DNA of 64,000 bases from Marinobacterium aestuarii (GCF_001651805.1 NZ_CP015839.1:4464001-4528000), one strand, 5' to 3'; positions 53,721-62,934 are shown, counted from the first letter of the stretch. The notes: a model not told the origin generated them from the letters alone. Made by a program: numbers and translations.

Positions 53721-54099
53721 GATGTTCACCCCCTGTCTGTATGGAGTAGTACTTGCGAGAACGGGCAGGAGGCTGAATCCTGTTGACGTGTGCCGATACA
53801 TCCTGCAAACGCCAACAAGGGCAAGCTCCGGACACCAATGTCCTGTTGATGCCTAACAAGCTAAATTTATCCCTCAGGTCGGGTTAGAACCAGTTGTTTA
53901 CCACCTATGATGCCAGCCCGCCACAGCTGGCTTGGGCGGCAAAAAAAGACGCCTGCGCGCCCAGACCCGCACAATGACTGCACCCAACTGGACCGACCCC
54001 GCAAGTCCGGCTGGCTCTAGTGACGCCATCGATTCAGGCCCACTATGGCATGGCTAGACTACTAGGCAGCTAGCTTAACCTGCGTTGCGGAAGATCAGC

Positions 54100-54303
54100 A
54101 TGATTCAGTGTCACATCAATGGCCAGGCCACCCGGATACCTGAAGGTCACAGCCTTACCGACCTGATCGAACAGCTGGGTCTTAGCGGACGACGCCTGGC
54201 AATAGAGCTGAATGCAGAGATAGTGCCGCGCACAGCGCATGCAACTGTGACGCTGAATAACAACGATCGCGTGGAGATCGTCCACGCCATTGGCGGGGGC
54301 TGA
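54100..54303 (+). CDS. thiS: Sulfur-carrier protein ThiS
   Basis: 67 residues from ATG 54100 (GGAAG upstream), ubiquitin-like fold ending in the required Gly-Gly (HAIGGG). Includes IPEGHSLTDLIEQLG and VEIVHAIGGG. Its C-terminal thiocarboxylate donates sulfur to ThiG in thiazole synthesis. It is immediately upstream of thiG. No TPP riboswitch precedes it. Confidence 0.9.
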   Translation: MIQCHINGQATRIPEGHSLTDLIEQLGLSGRRLAIELNAEIVPRTAHATVTLNNNDRVEIVHAIGGG

Positions 54304-54344
54304 AAGCGCCGCCTGGATACTTTCGGAAAAGGGAGTCTGCCAAG

Positions 54345-55082
54345 ATGCATGACCCGGAAAACGAATCTGATCGCTTTACCATCGACGGCCAGCTGTTCGA
54401 CTCGCGCCTGCTGCTCGATATTGGCTACTACCGCGATCCACAGCGCGCCCTGATTGCCGCCAGAGCCAGTGGTGCAGAAATCCTCTGTGTCTCGGTACGG
54501 CGCAACAATCTTGGCCAGCGCAACGACGAAGCCAATCTGCTCGACACCCTCACTCCCGACGAATTCATGATCCTGCCCAGCAGTTCCGGCTGCTACAACG
54601 CAGAGGATGCCATCGAATGCTGCCACCAGGCCCGTGAACTGCTCAATGGCCAGAATCTGGTAAAACTGGAAGTGCTCGGCGATGAGCAGACGCTTTACCC
54701 CGATATTCCGGCGACCCTGAGCGCGGCACAGACACTGATCAACGACGGCTTTCGGTTGCTGGTCTACTGCAATGACGATCCGGTCATCGCCAGGCGCCTG
54801 GAAGCCATGGGCGCCGCCGCCCTGATGCCCATGGGCGCGCCGCCGGGCTCGCATCTGACGCAGTACAACCCCGGCAACCTGCGCAGACTCATTGATCAGG
54901 CCAGCATACCGGTGCTGCTCGGCGGTATCTGCCGCGCCTCCGATGCAGCGCTGGCGATGGAGCTGGGGTGTGATGCGGTGGTAATAGACAGGGCCATAGC
55001 CCACGCCCAGGAACCGGTATTAATGGCCCAGGCCATGTGTTTTGCCGTACAGGCCGGCCGCCAGGGTTATCTGGCAGAATAA
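54345..55082 (+). CDS. thiG: Thiazole synthase ThiG, divergent in catalytic regions
   Basis: 245 residues. Clear ThiG by VRRNNLGQRNDEANLLD, GCYNAEDAIE, Schiff-base lysine Lys107 and Glu109 in LVKLEVLGD, and AMELGCDAVVIDRAIAHAQEP. It departs from the family at several normally invariant spots: SRLLLDIGYY replaces the GTGKY loop, GAPPGSHL replaces GxxIGSGLG, and PVLLGGICRASDAA replaces PVLVDAGVGTASDAA with loss of one residue and the catalytic Asp (Asp182 in B. subtilis). Function as a canonical thiazole synthase is therefore uncertain. Confidence 0.82.
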   Translation: MHDPENESDRFTIDGQLFDSRLLLDIGYYRDPQRALIAARASGAEILCVSVRRNNLGQRNDEANLLDTLTPDEFMILPSSSGCYNAEDAIECCHQARELLNGQNLVKLEVLGDEQTLYPDIPATLSAAQTLINDGFRLLVYCNDDPVIARRLEAMGAAALMPMGAPPGSHLTQYNPGNLRRLIDQASIPVLLGGICRASDAALAMELGCDAVVIDRAIAHAQEPVLMAQAMCFAVQAGRQGYLAE

Positions 55083-55090
55083 CTGCAGAC

Positions 55091-55756
55091 TCAGTTCTCC
55101 AGCGCTTGCGCCCGTGCTTCGGCCAGGCGCTGCTTGGACGCGGCTAGATCACTCATTGGCCGCGTACGCCGGGAGGCATGGTAGTACTCGTTGAAGACTT
55201 CGAAATAGGCGTCCAGCACCTCAGCGCTGGGCGCATCCCCTATCTGCTCCAGCAAGGCGGCTGCCACTTCACAGGTGCACAGATGATGATCCTGCGCCTG
55301 GGTGCGCAGATCGTAGCGGGTTTGGCGCTGGCTGCGCGGCTCTATCACCGGCACCTGATCCAGGTAACGACTGTGACGAAACATGCGCCGCGCCTGTCGC
55401 CAGGTACCGTCAAGAATGATGAATACCGGCTCGCGACCGGGCTTGGGCTCGAACTCCACCATGCGCTGGTCATAATCCGGTGCTGCAGGAAACACCAGGT
55501 AAGGGTCTAGGCCCGGATTGGCGAGTTGCTCCAGCAGGTCGGGGTCAGGCTCGGTGCGACTCCACGCAAAGGTGCGAGACCGGGCGATGGTATCCAGAAT
55601 CAGCCGACCAGTATTGGTCGGCTTGTAGACCTCATTGCGGTGTGTCAGCAGCCAGAAGCGCGCCTGCGCCTCAATCTCAACGCGGTATTCACAGATGCAG
55701 CGCAGCTGCGGCAGCAGGCAGCGCTCACAGCGACTAACTCTGGAACCCCCGGGCAA
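55091..55756 (-). CDS. DTW-domain protein (tRNA-uridine aminocarboxypropyltransferase-like)
   Basis: 221 residues starting from TTG 55756, the only suitable start in frame. Zinc-type cysteines CERCLLPQLRCIC at ~10-22, LLTHRNEVYKPTNTGRL (~36-52), and the DTW motif as DGTW in IILDGTWRQARRM (~113-125). Members (TapT/DTWD) transfer the aminocarboxypropyl group of SAM to uridine in tRNA. Convergent with thiG. Confidence 0.85.
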   Translation of the reverse strand: MPGGSRVSRCERCLLPQLRCICEYRVEIEAQARFWLLTHRNEVYKPTNTGRLILDTIARSRTFAWSRTEPDPDLLEQLANPGLDPYLVFPAAPDYDQRMVEFEPKPGREPVFIILDGTWRQARRMFRHSRYLDQVPVIEPRSQRQTRYDLRTQAQDHHLCTCEVAAALLEQIGDAPSAEVLDAYFEVFNEYYHASRRTRPMSDLAASKQRLAEARAQALEN

Positions 55757-55899
55757 CGAAGGGCTTGCGCGGCGGCGCAGACAAAAAGGACATAGTAAGG
55801 AAAGTCGACTCTAGTGGGGCAGGAATCAGGCACCGCATAATACCGCGACCGGCGACGACATGCACCGCCGACGCCCGCAAGATGCAACGGGGCTAACGC

Positions 55900-56400
55900 T
55901 TACTGCAGCGTCTGGCTGGTCGGCACCTGAGTGTCAAACAGCTGCGCAGGCGCCCCCCAGTCCAGCGACTGGCTGCCACGGTGCAGCAGATGCAGAACCT
56001 GATGCAGCTCGGCGTAATTGAGCACACTGACTGCAGCCACCTCGTCGCTATCGCCGGTAAAGAAACTCAGCTGATAGCGCCCGCCGCGAAAGCTGGCATC
56101 GAGCCTGTGCAGCACTGCGGCCGGCGCCCGCGTCTGCAGCGGCGCCTCCTGCACCTGCAGTGCTTCACGGGCCTGTTCATGCTCAAACTGCGCGACGGCT
56201 TCCCGATGTTCCGGCGCCGTACGACTGACCTGCTTTGAAGTCCTGCGAATCAACTCGTCCGCGGCGCCCAGAATACGCAGGCACAGACGCCTTGTGAGCC
56301 AGAAATCGACCCGTGGCTGGCCGTTGTTCATATTGCCAATCAGCCGGATGCGATCTTCGCCCTGGTCATACTGAAAGGTAAAAGATCCAATATTTGTCAT
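55900..56400 (-). CDS. Protein of unknown function
   Basis: 166 residues, soluble. FTFQYDQGEDRIRLIGNM at the start and WLTRRLCLRILGAADELI (~34-51) suggest a small alpha/beta protein, followed by a Glu/Gln-rich helix and YQLSFFTGDSDEVAAVSVL (~108-126). No family recognised. Divergent from the PhnD-like operon across 248 bases. Confidence 0.65.
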   Translation of the reverse strand: MTNIGSFTFQYDQGEDRIRLIGNMNNGQPRVDFWLTRRLCLRILGAADELIRRTSKQVSRTAPEHREAVAQFEHEQAREALQVQEAPLQTRAPAAVLHRLDASFRGGRYQLSFFTGDSDEVAAVSVLNYAELHQVLHLLHRGSQSLDWGAPAQLFDTQVPTSQTLQ

Positions 56401-56648
56401 GTTTCCACCCTACCCCCATCCCCGCAAAGAGGTCAACTTTGGCCAGAAGTGAGACCCAGATGCGTCCCGTTAATGGTAAAAAACGGTGCATCCAACGCTG
56501 TCACCCAGCGACCAGCCACGCTGTGCAGCTGCACAAAGAAGCCAATAAATTCAATGCGTTATATATTGATGTTTGACAGGATTCCAGCACCTACTCTAGT
56601 ATCGGGTGCCATCCAAACAAACGTATGAATTACTCGGGAGACAACAGG

Positions 56649-57587
56649 ATGTTATATCGCCACCAGCATTCACCTGTCTATCCCCATGTCTCCAGCCACC
56701 CGCGCCCAGTCATGCTGCTGCGATGGGCCGCTATCCTGCTGCTGGTCGTGGCTTCACTGCTGGCCGATGCTCTGACCCTGGCGCCCCGGGCCGCAACCCA
56801 GGAGCCGCTGACGCTCGGCATACTGCCAAGGCGCAACGCGACCCTGACAACGGAACTCTTTACGCCCCTGGTTGAATACCTGAGCAAGTCGCTCGGACGC
56901 AAGATACAACTGGTCACATCAAAGGACTTCGACAGTTTTCTGCAGGACGTAAAGGATGAGCGTTTCGATATAGTGCACTACAACCAGTTCCATTATGTCC
57001 GTTCATCCGTGCAGTACCGCGTCATCGCCCATAACAGGGAGTTCGACCGCAGCACTGTCGCCGGCGCACTCTATGTCAAAAAAGATAGCGGTATTACCCG
57101 CGTCGAACAGTTACGCGGCAAGACGATCATTTTTGGCGGCGGCCAGGACGCCATGATGAGCTATATACTGCCACGCTACCTGCTGATGCAGGCCGGTCTG
57201 CAGCCGGGTGACTACCGGGAAATTTTTGCCAAAAGTCCACCCAACTCACTGATCGGACTGTACTATGATGAAGCCCAGGCCAGCGGTGCTGGCGATATTC
57301 TGATCGACCTCAAGGTGGTCAAGGACAGTGTGGACACCAGTCAGCTGACCCACCTTGCCGTCACAGAACAGCTGTTGCACCTGCCCTGGGCAGTACGCCG
57401 CACCATGGAGGACGAAGACGCGGCACAAATTCAGGCGCTGCTGATCGGTCTCGAAGCCAGCCAGGAAGGCTTGGCAATCCTTAAACAGGCCCAAATGACT
57501 GGCATAGGAATTGCCAATGACGACAGCTACGCCCCCCACAGGCGTATCATTGATCAGGTCATGCCGCCCAGTCAGGATCGTCCCTGA
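56649..57587 (+). CDS. PhnD-like periplasmic oxyanion-binding protein
   Basis: 312 residues from ATG 56649 (GGGAGACAACAGG upstream; ATG 56625 is also in frame). Signal/anchor ~22-45, then a phosphate/phosphite/phosphonate-type fold: LGILPRRNATLTTELFTPLVEYL (~66-88), FDIVHYNQFHYV (~112-123), GGGQDAMMSYILPRYLL (~167). There is no ABC permease or ATPase; instead a GGDEF-EAL gene begins 15 bases later, so it may act as a ligand-presenting sensor partner. First gene of a five-gene unit. Confidence 0.82.
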   Translation: MLYRHQHSPVYPHVSSHPRPVMLLRWAAILLLVVASLLADALTLAPRAATQEPLTLGILPRRNATLTTELFTPLVEYLSKSLGRKIQLVTSKDFDSFLQDVKDERFDIVHYNQFHYVRSSVQYRVIAHNREFDRSTVAGALYVKKDSGITRVEQLRGKTIIFGGGQDAMMSYILPRYLLMQAGLQPGDYREIFAKSPPNSLIGLYYDEAQASGAGDILIDLKVVKDSVDTSQLTHLAVTEQLLHLPWAVRRTMEDEDAAQIQALLIGLEASQEGLAILKQAQMTGIGIANDDSYAPHRRIIDQVMPPSQDRP

Positions 57588-57602
57588 CGACGGAGCATAG
57601 AA

Positions 57603-59666
57603 GTGCGCTTAGCCTCCAGGTTCATTCTTATTGTCAGTGGCATTCTGTCGGTGACGCTCGCACTCAATGCCTACTACTTTATCCACAGCCAGAATCAGTT
57701 GCTGGAACAGCAACTTAACGAGCGCGGCCGCGTACTCGGCCACCTGATCGCACTGATCAGCCCCGAAGCCATGCTCAGCTTCGATTTCCTGACCCTCAAC
57801 GAGTATGCCCGCGAAGTGTCGCGCCAGCGCGATGTCGTCTACGGCGTTATCGTCAACGCCAAAGGCACGCCCCTCACGTCCTTTTTCAATCGCCAGGACC
57901 CCCGCGTACTGGATGCCCTGCAGGCGCTTGATCTGGATCTGGAAACCGCTCCTTTGACCCCGCCCAAAACGGCCCAACTGGTGACGCGCCTGTCGTCCAG
58001 CCTTTATGACCTGCTGCCCATGGAATTTCCCATCAGCCATGGCGATCGCCCGCTGGGGCAGCTTAAGGTCGGCATCAGTCGCGAGCAGCTGCACTCCCAG
58101 ACCCAGCGCCAGCTACTGATTCAAAGTTCGATCTACGGTCTGATCATCCTGTTCCTGTGCAGTGCCATCTTCTGGGTCTTCCGCTACAACGTCATGGGCC
58201 CCGTCAACCGCCTGATGGCCGCCTCCCGCAATGTCGGCCTTGGCGAATTGGAAGAAGTGGCGGTGACCTCAAGCGACGAGCTAGGCAGCCTGGCCGAAAC
58301 CTTCAATGCAATGATTCACGCCATACGTGAGGAGCAGGCCAAGCTGCACTATCAAGCTAACCATGATGCGCTGACCTCACTGCCTAACCGCATGATGGCC
58401 ATCGATCGGCTGGAACACGAGCTGCATCAGGCACGGCGCCACAATGAGCTGCTTGCGGTGATCTTTATTGATCTGGACAACTTCAAGGTGGTCAACGACA
58501 CCATGGGACATGCCGCCGGTGACGAACTACTGGCCATGCTTGGCGCCCGCCTGCTGTCCCGTCTGCGTGATGTAGATACCCTGGCACGCCTGGGCGGTGA
58601 TGAATTCCTGGTACTGCTGCCGCGGATACAGAATATTGATGAAGTGAAGCAGATCGCAACACGACTGCTCGAAGCCACCTCCGAGCGCATGATGCTGTAC
58701 AGCCGTGAAGTCATAGTGCATTGCAGTATCGGCATCGCACTCTACCCGGATGATGGTATCAGCGCAGAAGAGCTCATGGCCAACGCCGACAACGCCATGT
58801 ATCAGGCCAAAACCCCGGGCCACCTGCCCATCTGTTTCTTCACCCAGGAAATGAACGTGCAGGTACGCCAACGGCTGCAGCTCGAGCAGGACCTGCACCT
58901 GGCGGTCGAGCGCGGCGAGCTGGAGCTCTACTTCCAGCCCATCGTTCAGGCCGGCCATTGCCGGCCCATAGGGGCGGAAGTCTTGCTGCGCTGGCAACAC
59001 CCGCAAAATGGCACTATCAACCCGGCAACCTTTATCCCCCTGGCTGAAGCCACCGGGCTGATAATCCCCATCGGCGACTGGGTGCTGCAACAGGCCACAT
59101 CCTTGCTGCGACACTGGCTCGACCTGGGGCTTGCCCCCGGTACCCTGGCGATCAACATATCCCGCCTGCAACTGCAGGAACGGCTGATTTCAGTCATCCA
59201 GGATCTGGTGACAGAGCATCGCATTCCGGCGAACATGCTCGAGCTGGAGATGACGGAAAATATTCTGCTGGATGACCACGCCAAGATCAGCGAAACACTG
59301 GATCAGCTGCAGGCCATGGGGCTCAAGCTCAGCCTGGACGACTTTGGCACCGGCTACTCATCCCTCAGTTACCTGCGGCGCTTCTCCTTCGACGCACTCA
59401 AGATCGACCGCAGCTTTATTCAGGGATTGCCACAGGATCAGGACGGCTGTGCTCTTATCGGCGCCATAGTAGTGATGGCCCATCGCCTTGGGCTGCGTGT
59501 TGTCGCCGAAGGCGTGGAAACCATCGAGCAGCGTGACTTCCTGCAACAGCAGGGCTGTGATTACCTGCAAGGCTACCTGCTGGCCCGGCCCATGACGGTC
59601 GACGCCTATCAGGCAACCCTGCCCAGCCAGGTCTGCCCGCGACTGAGTAAAGACAAGGAGATGTAA
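57603..59666 (+). CDS. Membrane GGDEF-EAL protein (c-di-GMP turnover)
   Basis: 687 residues starting at GTG 57603 (GGAG eight bases upstream). Helix ~7-26, periplasmic sensor ~27-175, helix ~178-200, HAMP ~200-252, GGDEF ~255-420 with intact active site (GGDEF ~331) and I-site RDVD five residues before it, EAL ~435-680 with EVL in place of EAL (GAEVLLRW) but DDFGTGYSS and the other metal-site elements retained. It could make and degrade c-di-GMP, with phosphodiesterase activity possibly lowered. The periplasmic part probably contacts the PhnD-like protein encoded just upstream. Confidence 0.9.
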   Translation: MRLASRFILIVSGILSVTLALNAYYFIHSQNQLLEQQLNERGRVLGHLIALISPEAMLSFDFLTLNEYAREVSRQRDVVYGVIVNAKGTPLTSFFNRQDPRVLDALQALDLDLETAPLTPPKTAQLVTRLSSSLYDLLPMEFPISHGDRPLGQLKVGISREQLHSQTQRQLLIQSSIYGLIILFLCSAIFWVFRYNVMGPVNRLMAASRNVGLGELEEVAVTSSDELGSLAETFNAMIHAIREEQAKLHYQANHDALTSLPNRMMAIDRLEHELHQARRHNELLAVIFIDLDNFKVVNDTMGHAAGDELLAMLGARLLSRLRDVDTLARLGGDEFLVLLPRIQNIDEVKQIATRLLEATSERMMLYSREVIVHCSIGIALYPDDGISAEELMANADNAMYQAKTPGHLPICFFTQEMNVQVRQRLQLEQDLHLAVERGELELYFQPIVQAGHCRPIGAEVLLRWQHPQNGTINPATFIPLAEATGLIIPIGDWVLQQATSLLRHWLDLGLAPGTLAINISRLQLQERLISVIQDLVTEHRIPANMLELEMTENILLDDHAKISETLDQLQAMGLKLSLDDFGTGYSSLSYLRRFSFDALKIDRSFIQGLPQDQDGCALIGAIVVMAHRLGLRVVAEGVETIEQRDFLQQQGCDYLQGYLLARPMTVDAYQATLPSQVCPRLSKDKEM

Positions 59667-59672
59667 GTCAGC

Positions 59673-60242
59673 ATGCAACAACCCGCCCATTCGCCTGCAG
59701 TATTGCGTGCCAGAGCCGCCCGCAAAGAGACGCTGAGCGCTACAGTACGACCACTATTGTGTACCGTCATGCTATTGCTGTTTGTGCTTTGGGTACATCT
59801 GGGTTCTGGACTTGCCACCTTCTCGCACCAGACCCGCACCGAGCCCGGCTGGGACGACTTTCGGGAGGCCTACCAGGTCGACAATTTCGGTCGCGACGGC
59901 TATTTTGTGCGGGCCGTGCAAAACGGCTACAACCTGACGCACCATACACCCGACTATGCCTGGCGCTTTACCCGCAAATCCGCCACCGATGCCAACAACA
60001 GCTGCAGCAGTTGCCACAGCAATGAAGATCTGGCCTATGCCCTGGTCAACGGGGATAGATTCGTACCTGAGCTGGACCGACGTGTATCCTTTGAGGAAAG
60101 CGTGATGCGCTGCTATGCCAAGCACCTGGATGGCTTCGTGCCGACGATTTACGACCCGGCGGTGCGTGATGTGCGCATCTTTGCCCGCATGGTGGCCCAT
60201 CACCTGCAACTCGGTGAGGGCAGCCTGGGAGTATCCCCCTGA
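59673..60242 (+). CDS. Monoheme SoxA/TsdA-like cytochrome c
   Basis: 189 residues. N-terminal membrane anchor ~28-48, then a c-type heme site CSSCH at 111-115. A cysteine follows in VMRCYAKHLDGF (Cys147), where SoxA/TsdA-type cytochromes carry the unusual Cys heme ligand. VRDVRIFARMVAHHL resembles the closing helix of that domain. Periplasmic, anchored electron carrier or subunit of the diheme protein encoded next; its stop overlaps the next start. Confidence 0.8.
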   Translation: MQQPAHSPAVLRARAARKETLSATVRPLLCTVMLLLFVLWVHLGSGLATFSHQTRTEPGWDDFREAYQVDNFGRDGYFVRAVQNGYNLTHHTPDYAWRFTRKSATDANNSCSSCHSNEDLAYALVNGDRFVPELDRRVSFEESVMRCYAKHLDGFVPTIYDPAVRDVRIFARMVAHHLQLGEGSLGVSP

Positions 60243-61318
60243 TGGAACTCTCCCAGCGAACCCTGAAAATCACCCAGTTAGGGCTGCTGCTCGCCCTGCT
60301 GGCAGGCCTCTACGGCGTGGCCCAGAGTTATCACGGCGAACGGGCGCAGATTCGCCAGAGCGCGGTCACGCTCACACCCGGCTGTGAGGCGAAGCTGTCG
60401 GACTATGGGCTCAAGCCCGGCGACGTCTACATTTCGCCCTACATCGAGCAAAAGACCGGCCAGCAGGTCGTCAGGCAGGGTTACAGCGCAGAAGATGTGC
60501 GCGCCATTGAGCGCGGCTGCAATATCATCGACGACCTGCAGGGCCAGCATGCCGAGGACAATCGGCTCGAGCGCTGGAACTCGACCCGCTTTGTACGCGG
60601 TAACCAGACCAGCTGTGATCACTGCCACCAGGGGATCGGCGACAAGCAGAACCCCGACGGCGAGCCCCAGATAGGTTCCCTGAGCCTGGGGGCCTCCTGG
60701 GTCATGGCCGACATGTATGACCGCTTCACCGGCATCTTGCTGCCCTACGAACTGCGCCAGATGCAGTGCTATATCAACTCATCCAATGGCTTCAAGCCCA
60801 ATATCGCCGACGATCTGATCGGCGATGTGACGGCTTACAGCCGCTTTCTGTCCGCCGCGCTGGATCTTCGTATCGGCAACCGCTACCCCGAACAGGGTAT
60901 CGACGAGGTCACCGCCTCCATGACCGACAAGCGCGGTGACGACTATGTGCGCGGACAGTCGCTGTACCGGGACAAATGCGCCCAGTGCCATGGCCAGCAG
61001 GGGCTGGGCACCCTGGTGGACAAGCAGGTACTCTTCCCCGCCGTGGCCGGCCCCGATGCCTTCAACCTGCAATCACGCAACAACTTTTCCTTTGTTTCGA
61101 CCATCCTGCCCGGATTTATCTGCCGCAATATGCCACTGGGCCAGGAAGGTACCCTGGAGCCCCAGGAATGCCGCGACATCGCCTTTTATATCAGCAACCT
61201 GCCCAGACCCGCCGGCGACAAGCAGGGACCGCTGGCCGCGGCCTGGCAGCAGGTGATGATGTTTGTCATGCCACCCCTGGTGGCTGCCGTTGAAAACTTT
61301 CACGCCAACAAGCCGTAA
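60242..61318 (+). CDS. Diheme SoxA/TsdA-like cytochrome c
   Basis: 358 residues. N-terminal helix ~10-27 (anchor or signal), first heme CDHCH at 125-129, candidate Cys ligand in QMQCYINSSNGF (Cys176), second heme CAQCH at 246-250 and a possible Met ligand in CRNMPLG. The spacing of CxxCH, SLGASW, Cys-x-x-S-x-NG and the closing DVTAYSRFLSA matches the TsdA/SoxA layout, which acts on thiosulfate. A thiosulfate dehydrogenase or tetrathionate reductase-type reaction is inferred, not proven. Confidence 0.8.
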   Translation: MELSQRTLKITQLGLLLALLAGLYGVAQSYHGERAQIRQSAVTLTPGCEAKLSDYGLKPGDVYISPYIEQKTGQQVVRQGYSAEDVRAIERGCNIIDDLQGQHAEDNRLERWNSTRFVRGNQTSCDHCHQGIGDKQNPDGEPQIGSLSLGASWVMADMYDRFTGILLPYELRQMQCYINSSNGFKPNIADDLIGDVTAYSRFLSAALDLRIGNRYPEQGIDEVTASMTDKRGDDYVRGQSLYRDKCAQCHGQQGLGTLVDKQVLFPAVAGPDAFNLQSRNNFSFVSTILPGFICRNMPLGQEGTLEPQECRDIAFYISNLPRPAGDKQGPLAAAWQQVMMFVMPPLVAAVENFHANKP

Positions 61319-61333
61319 ATCCAAGGATCCAGC

Positions 61334-62893
61334 ATGCACGCCTCCCTGATGAACCGCGGCAAAGACTACGCGATCGGCAACAGTCTGCTGGTAGGCCTCA
61401 CCCTGGCGGTAGTAGTCCTGCCCCAGGCGATCGCCTTTTCCACGACCCTGGCAGGGCTGCCGCCCTACTTCGGCATCTATGCCGCTATCTGGGGCGTGCT
61501 GTTCACCGCCCTGCTCAACCCCTCGCGAATATTCCACGGCGGCCCGAACAGCGCCATGTCGGCGGTGATAGGCGTGACCCTGCTGCCGGTGGCACCCCAG
61601 TTCGGCAATGACTATATCGGCTACGCCCTGAGCCTGATTCTGATGGCTGGCGTCTTCCAGCTGCTGTTCCTGCTGATTCCCGCCCTCGGCCGCATGCTGG
61701 ACTTTCTCAGTGAGCCTGTGATTAACGGCATGATCTGCGGCATAGGCCTGTTTCTGATCTTCAAATCCTTTGCGGGCTTTGCCGGCCTGCCGATTAATAC
61801 AGAGGTGGAATGGCCCCTGTGGATAGCCTGGCAGACCTTCCTTGCCATGCTCGAAATTGGCAACATGCATGCCATCCACATAGGCCTGGTGACCCTGGTG
61901 GTCACCGTACTGGCGCGGCAGTTTCAGCCCATTCGCAATGCCGCCATCCTGCTGGGGATCATCGCCGGCACCCTGCTGTCGGAATACCTCAACAGCCGCT
62001 ACGGCCTGGAAAATACCCTGATCGAGCAGACCGCCGACATGTCCGCCATTGGCTTTGTGTTCCCGTCCCTTCCGCTGTTCACCCAGGAAGCCATGCCCGA
62101 CCTGATCAGCATTATTCCAGGTGCCATCACGCTGGCATTGCTGGGGCTGTTTCAGACGGTGGCTGCCATGCGCCGCATGAATCGCAAGCAGGGACACTAC
62201 ATCAGCGCGCGCCATGGCATCTTCGCCGACAGTCTCAGCAACTGCCTGCTGCCCTTTATATCCTCGCTGCCGACCTGTGCTTCGTTCAACCGCATGTGGC
62301 TGATGCACGCCATGGGGGCCGTCAGCCGCCTGGCAGCGGTTTTTTCAGGCCTGATACTGTTACTGCTGGTGCTGTTTTTCTCCGACCTTATTGCCATTAT
62401 TCCGATCCCCGCCATGGCCGCCACCATCATGATCGTCGGCGCCAACATGATTAAGTGGTCGGATATAAAGCCGCATTTCCACAACCTCCCCGAAGCCATC
62501 GTATTTTCGGCATCCTTTGTATCGGTGCATGTTTTCGGGCTCTTTGGCGCGGTAATCTGTGGTTCCCTGCTGGCGCTGGCCTATGCGAAATGGGAAAAAG
62601 CCCACCCCAATGTGTCGATGGACGGCAATATTCTGCGCATCAAGGGCAACATCTATTATGGGTCTCTGCCGGTAATCGAATCCCTGTTCCACAAGGCCAT
62701 AAGCCAACAGGATGAGCTGGTAGTGGATTTCTCGGCGGTACACCACATAGACCCGGAGGGCGTTCGCTGGCTCACAGAGCTCCGGAAGCATGAAAAGGTA
62801 CGCTTCATGGACAGACGCAGTGGCATAGACAGACGCACCGGCAAGCGCGTCAAACACAGCAAGACCGATCGACGCCAGCGCCGGGTACTTTGA
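61334..62893 (+). CDS. SulP-family anion permease with STAS domain
   Basis: 519 residues, ~12 membrane helices (~15-425) and a C-terminal STAS domain (~430-500; IKGNIYYGSLPVIES, VVDFSAVHHIDPEGVRWL). LPQAIAFSTTLAGLPPYFGIYAAIWG and FHGGPNSAMSAVIG match SulP transporters of sulfate, bicarbonate and other anions. A basic tail DRRSGIDRRTGKR...DRRQRR follows STAS. Last gene of the binding-protein / GGDEF-EAL / cytochrome unit, 15 bases behind the diheme gene, so a sulfur anion is the likely cargo (inference). Confidence 0.9.
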   Translation: MHASLMNRGKDYAIGNSLLVGLTLAVVVLPQAIAFSTTLAGLPPYFGIYAAIWGVLFTALLNPSRIFHGGPNSAMSAVIGVTLLPVAPQFGNDYIGYALSLILMAGVFQLLFLLIPALGRMLDFLSEPVINGMICGIGLFLIFKSFAGFAGLPINTEVEWPLWIAWQTFLAMLEIGNMHAIHIGLVTLVVTVLARQFQPIRNAAILLGIIAGTLLSEYLNSRYGLENTLIEQTADMSAIGFVFPSLPLFTQEAMPDLISIIPGAITLALLGLFQTVAAMRRMNRKQGHYISARHGIFADSLSNCLLPFISSLPTCASFNRMWLMHAMGAVSRLAAVFSGLILLLLVLFFSDLIAIIPIPAMAATIMIVGANMIKWSDIKPHFHNLPEAIVFSASFVSVHVFGLFGAVICGSLLALAYAKWEKAHPNVSMDGNILRIKGNIYYGSLPVIESLFHKAISQQDELVVDFSAVHHIDPEGVRWLTELRKHEKVRFMDRRSGIDRRTGKRVKHSKTDRRQRRVL

Positions 62894-62934
62894 GGGGCTG
62901 CCGCCAATAGAGCATTCAGGCAGAGACGAAGACA

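Noticed and set aside
53860-54099. TPP riboswitch before thiS
   Set aside because: The conserved CUGAGA and ACCUGAUCUGG segments are not present.
61073-62308. Long minus-strand frame opposite the SulP and cytochrome genes
   Set aside because: The Gln/His/Gly-rich composition is typical of antisense to membrane-protein codons; no start signal.
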